Source: Sporisorium sorghi (Eukaryota > Basidiomycota > Ustilaginomycetes > Ustilaginales > Ustilaginaceae). Taken from it: a stretch of 13,158 bases of DNA. How positions within the stretch are numbered: position 1 is the stretch's first letter; each line of letters opens with the position of its first letter. The notes under the pieces were generated by a model. That model was not told the origin of the DNA, did not search any database, and saw only the letters and a program-made list of their open reading frames with translations. This document shows positions 9,554-13,158 of the stretch, piece by piece. Location of the stretch: contig JALCCG010000425.1 of NCBI GenBank assembly GCA_023212695.1, forward strand, positions 1-13,158. The letters are read 5' to 3'. The position numbers and the translations under genes were made by a program.

Positions 9554-12500
9554 TCGGATGGACTTGCTCGCATGCTCTGCTTTCTGGCACTGTTTGAAGT
9601 GTCAGTTTAAGCGCCAGCAGAATTTCAGTCTTTGACGCGTCTCGGTCAAAATTGGATCTCAGACAAAAATCAAAAGTCAAAAATCAAGAAGGGCCTCAGG
9701 CCAAGTGCCTCCTAAATTCTGCCAAAATGGTCAATTTTTGCACCTGTCGAGAACGCCGAGCGGGAGCGAATCTCGACGTCGAGGCCATCATCCTCTTGTC
9801 CGAGTCTTGATGCTTGCGCTTGGCCCCCTGTCTCGCTCTTGCGCAGCCTTGCTCACACTCCGACGAGGCTGCCCGAAAGGTGCGGGAGGAGCAAGCATGG
9901 TCGTGCAGCGAATGGTGTGGAGAAGGGTTGGCTGTCTGCGCGGTGTCTTTCAGTTGAAGATGCATGTGTGCTAACTCTCTTTCTCCTTCTTCCTTTCTTG
10001 ATCCACTCTTTGCCTCTTCACCATCATCGTCTCGTCTCTCATACTCGTCTCGATCATCGTGCTGGTTCGCGATTGACCCTCTCTAGCCCTCCGTCTCATT
10101 CCCAAGCTCGGTCGTCGAAAAGTGCTGGTGCACGGCAAGCCTTGTGGTCGCAACGAGCTCATCGCCGACTACATCGAGCGAAAGACCAACAAGGTGCGCA
10201 CTCGCAAGCAGGTCTCGAGCCACATCCAGGTGCTCAAGAACATTCGCAAGGGCGACCCCGAATTCCAACAGCTCATCGCTGAGCCCACCACCGAGGAGGA
10301 CTTCTACGTTCCCGCTGGCGGAATGATGTATGCACAGACGCTTGCCGGCTACGGCTACGGCGGCCTTGGCGGTGCCTATCCGCTTCTGTCGGTGGACAAC
10401 GCGAACGGCGGTCTGCTCTCGCCTTATACCCCTGGTCTCAGCGGTGGTCAGGGTCTTGCCAGCCCTCTGTCGCCTGGTGCGCCTCCGCTGTCGGCGACGC
10501 ACTCGATCACTTTGGGCCTCAATGACCTTCACCTTCCTCAGACTGGTGTCAAAAACGCAAACCCCAACACGCCTTGCCCTATCCTCCCCGCCAGCTTCTC
10601 CATGTGGGTGCACTGCTCTTCGGGCGACGAGAAGCACGTCTACACCAACCTCGACCGCAACTCGATGACCGCGTACGCCAACGACCAGTCGTGCCTCCCG
10701 CAGATGACGCTCGACTCGGTGCGCGTCGGCCACTTGCGCTTCCCTCGTCTGGCCGACATGTACACCCACCTGCCGTGTCAGTTCCTCCACGTCCACGTGC
10801 CGCTCTCCATCCCGCGTCACGACGTCATGATGCCACGATACGACCATTTCAGCACGCAGCTCTCGTTGACCTCGGCGCAGGACCTCCGACTCACGTCTGT
10901 GACCACGGTCTACTCGCACGGCAAGCGTGTGCTGTCGCTCGTGGAGCCGCTCGAGGCACCTCGAAAGATCTCTGGCAGGAACGGCGTCGATGTCAGCGCC
11001 ACCAACACGGCAGGAGGCGCTTCGGCTGCGGCGGACAGCAGCGCCAACGCGAATGCATCCGCCCAGACTACCGAGCAGACTGCTTCGTCGCAGGATGTTC
11101 CGACCACTTCGACCCCGGTCAAGAGCAAGAACAGCCAGCGCCGCGAGAGTGACGGCAGCATCGCTTCGTCGAGCCCCATCTCGGGCACCTCGAGCGGACC
11201 AGCCTCGCCGCGCACGCCCTTGGATGCCAACAACCAGTCGAACGGCAACCTGCGCCACCGATGGTGCCACCAGGCTCCGTTTGCGACCGACTTTTGGGCC
11301 GACTTCCTCAGCCGCAACCACCCTGTCAATGCCTACAGCGGCCGCGATGGTCTGCAGTCGTTCGGCAAGGAGCCCAGCGAGCGAGCTGCGCTCGGTATGG
11401 CTGTTTCGGGCGTCACCATCATTCAGGAATTGGTGGTGGCTACTGAGGGCGCTGCGGCTTCGGCTGCAACGACGGCGGGCCGTGAGGGTGCCGCACCTGC
11501 GCTGCCCAACGATTCTGGCTCGATTCTGAGTCCTGGAAGCAAGGTGGGCGATGTGGTGCTCGTCATTGCTTGGGACCTCGAGTGCGTCGAGGCGCTGGGT
11601 ACGAACCCGGGCACGCCCACTGTGTCGCTTCTCACTGCCGGTGGTGCCTCGCCCTTGGGCCGAGCTGCTCCGTTGGCCTCTCCCTTGCACCACGCCACCG
11701 CTGGACTGCACATGGGTGCTGCGCATGGATTGTCGCCCATGACGGCTGCCTTCCCCCACGGCGGTGCGCCGCAGCTGCATCCTGCCATGGCTCATCACCA
11801 GCAGCAGCAGCAGCAGCAGCAGCACGCTCAGCTGGACGTGCGTGCGTTTGCCCAGCCACCCTCGCTGATTCAGACGCAGCCCTCGCCGCAGCCCGGCTTC
11901 GGGTTCAAGGCTGACACTCAGCAGGCAGCTTGGTCGAACGCCAACCTGCAGGCGCCGACACTGCTGCGCAAGCGCGGGCTGTCGATGAGCAAGCCGAACC
12001 TGATGGTATCGATCCCGCCCGCGCCCGCGTACCTCAACCCGCAGCGAACTGCGAACGGCGCGATGCTGAGCCCGCACCCGCAACTCTCGCCGGCAGCCAG
12101 CCCGACGCCCGCGGCATGGGGGATGATGCAGCAGCGCGCGGTGCACACGCCCATCACGCCGTTCCCGCAGATGAACGCGGGGCAGTGCGAGCCGCCGCCT
12201 CTCAACACGGGCGACGACGCGCGGCTGCAAAAGGAGCGGCTGGAGCGGCACTGGGCGAGCCAGGCCAACCCGCTCGGCGGCGCGCTGCCCTCGCCGCTCG
12301 ACATGAGCTTCACCCACGCCGACGGCGTGCCGGCGATGAGCACGGCGGGCATGGCGGTCGCCGCGGCTGTGGCGGGTCACGATTCGGCGCTCGGGCTCAT
12401 GGTGCCCGGCGGTGGGCATAACGCGCTGCCGCTGCTCTCGCCAGCCGGGTTTGATTTGGCCGGTAAGGGCGTCGACTCGGGCAACAACAGCTTCGAGCAG

Positions 12501-12611
12501 ATGCTCAACGAGAGCGCTGATCTCAGCAACGACGCCAGCACGCAGGAGTACCTGAACGGTCTGCTGGCGTCCATCGGCGTCGAGGGCCAGGAGTTTGGCG
12601 CTGCTGTCTGA
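8116..12611 (+). CDS. TEA/ATTS-domain transcription factor (Tec1/AbaA/TEAD family), two exons, 1273 aa
   Basis: A nuclear DNA-binding regulator of a family that recognises CATTCY sites and controls development (yeast Tec1 in filamentation, AbaA in conidiation, animal TEAD in growth control). Exon 1 is 8116-9412 and exon 2 is 10087-12611; the joined CDS is 3822 nt. The TEA domain spans about residues 420-485 across the junction: [13 protein letters not shown] then [22 protein letters not shown] and the recognition helix [14 protein letters not shown] (469-482). Residues 600-725 and 822-937 resemble the two halves of the TEAD co-activator-binding fold ([11 protein letters not shown], 709-719; [22 protein letters not shown]), separated by a Ser/Ala/Asn-rich insert. 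The rest is low complexity, with Q8 at 1004-1011. RRxS sites lie at Ser162, 265, 331 and 787. The C-terminus (1235-1264) is acidic-hydrophobic and activation-domain-like. The first ATG after a 423-base ATG-free leader was taken as start. It is much longer than Tec1 or AbaA. Target genes are unknown. Confidence 0.96.
9413..10086 (+). other. Intron of the TEA-factor gene (674 bp, inside the TEA domain)
   Basis: The donor is GAGG|GTAAGT and the acceptor CTCTCTAG|CC. Joining G to CC gives Ala433 and reconstitutes a continuous TEA helix 1 (AFWE-ALRL), which fixes both borders. A CTAAC branch-site-like word is at 9971-9975 and a closer TTGAC at 10074-10077. The intron also holds a TCG microsatellite, a 14-bp tandem pair at 9664-9691, a GGCCT-C-AGGCC hairpin at 9692-9702, an ACGCGT at 9635-9640 and a 12-bp palindrome at 9772-9783. 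It is several times longer than the ARPC2 intron. Confidence 0.95.
9519..9553. repeat. TCG trinucleotide microsatellite, 11 units plus TC
   Basis: A perfect TCG repeat within the TEA-factor intron. If translated in the exon 1 frame by intron retention, it would encode an Arg run before the stop at 9595-9597. Confidence 0.95.
11799..11822 (+). repeat. CAG repeat, 8 units, encoding poly-Gln in the TEA factor
   Basis: Eight uninterrupted CAG codons give Gln 1004-1011, flanked by His codons (HH before, H after). Because all codons are CAG rather than a CAG/CAA mix, the tract is prone to length variation between strains. Confidence 0.97.
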
Positions 12612-13087
12612 TCTTTTCTCTCTAGAAGCTGAACCAGTTGGTCACGGGGGGTTGTCTCTGTGTGGCCATTGGCAAAAGCTCTTGATTTCTGTCATGGGTT
12701 TCGTCTCTCCTCTCTGCATTTCCAATGTTCTCGTCTCGTATATGCTTTCTCCATGTCTCAAGCTTCTTGACTACAGAAGCTCTGCATCGCTATTCTCTCG
12801 TCTTATACTGTATCCTTAGCACCGCATGCTTCTCAGCGATTCCGATAGCAATACGTCTGTTTGTCTCTTTCCGAATAGCTTGCTCGTCTGTCTGCGCCTC
12901 AAAGCCATGTTGACGAGTCGATTGGATTACTCTACGCGACGCGCCTCAGATGCGCGTTGACGAACGAGAAAACGATTTTCCGCACGAGAGGCAAGGTTCG
13001 TTTGGCTGGCTGGCTGTCGACTGTTTACTCATTTTTTAATTTTTAGAAAAAATAATTCATTTTGAATGCAGTTTGAGTCAGAGAAGG

Positions 13088-13135
<48 letters not shown>

Positions 13136-13158
13136 AAGGGAAAGGCTGAAGCGGGCTG
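12612..13158 (+). other. 3' flank of the TEA-factor gene
   Basis: About 550 bases after the stop with no supportable gene. The first 420 are mixed composition, with a TGGC tetranucleotide run near 13003-13014. An AT-rich patch follows at 13029-13065, with AATAAT at 13051-13056 as a weak polyadenylation-signal candidate, then the A46 run. The short open frames here have no recognisable content. Confidence 0.6.
13088..13133. repeat. Homopolymer run A46
   Basis: An uninterrupted run of 46 A, 477 bases past the TEA-factor stop and in the same sense as that gene. It starts 31 bases after the AATAAT word, roughly where a transcript end would be expected, so a genome-encoded tail-like run here is notable. 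The length is uncertain for the usual reasons with homopolymers. Confidence 0.95.

Noticed and set aside
8026..9573. A 515-codon open frame on the minus strand opposite TEA exon 1
   Set aside because: Same explanation: Arg/Gly-rich with no domain, a poly-Thr start derived from the intron TCG repeat, and opposite a well-supported exon.
10083..12419. A 778-codon open frame on the minus strand opposite TEA exon 2
   Set aside because: It is composed almost wholly of Arg/Ala/Val/His-rich low-complexity sequence. It arises because the GC-rich third positions of the real gene leave few stops on the other strand. The plus strand here carries recognisable domains.

Overview
The window looks like nuclear DNA of a fungus, most probably a smut-type basidiomycete (Ustilaginomycotina). 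The genes carry few introns with ordinary GT..AG borders and CTGAC- or CTAAC-like branch sites. Coding exons are GC-rich in third positions, 5' leaders are CT-rich, and simple-sequence runs (A, T, CT, TCG, CAG) are common. The species is not determinable from the sequence alone. There are no bacterial operons, phage genes, CRISPR arrays, rRNA or recognisable tRNA.

Layout. (1) Positions 1-1196, minus strand: a complete two-exon gene for ARPC2, the p34 subunit of the Arp2/3 actin-nucleating complex, with a T55 run (A55 in its own sense) just past its stop. (2) 1197-1785: promoter and leader of ARPC2 plus the 3' end of the next gene. (3) 1786-2553, minus strand: an intronless 255-residue ORF, probably the APC/C subunit APC15. 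(4) 2554-8115: about 5.6 kb without a convincing gene. It is a divergent promoter region between the APC15-like gene and the large gene on the right, and ends in a TATA-like element, a CT microsatellite and an ATG-free leader of more than 400 bases. (5) 8116-12611, plus strand: a two-exon gene for a very large (1273-residue) TEA/ATTS-domain transcription factor of the Tec1/AbaA/TEAD family, with a 674-bp intron that cuts the DNA-binding domain. (6) 12612-13158: its 3' flank, ending in an A46 run.

The three genes are not an operon. ARPC2 and the APC15-like gene are head-to-tail housekeeping genes. The TEA factor is transcribed away from them under what looks like an extended regulatory region. 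The most interesting observation is that, downstream of the TEA domain, the factor appears to keep a counterpart of the animal TEAD co-activator (YAP)-binding fold. Two low-complexity stretches interrupt it, and tyrosine replaces the lipid-carrying cysteine. The protein also carries four RRxS-type kinase sites, a MAPK-docking-like motif and a C-terminal activation-domain-like segment. Together these suggest a signal-integrating developmental regulator; that role is inference.
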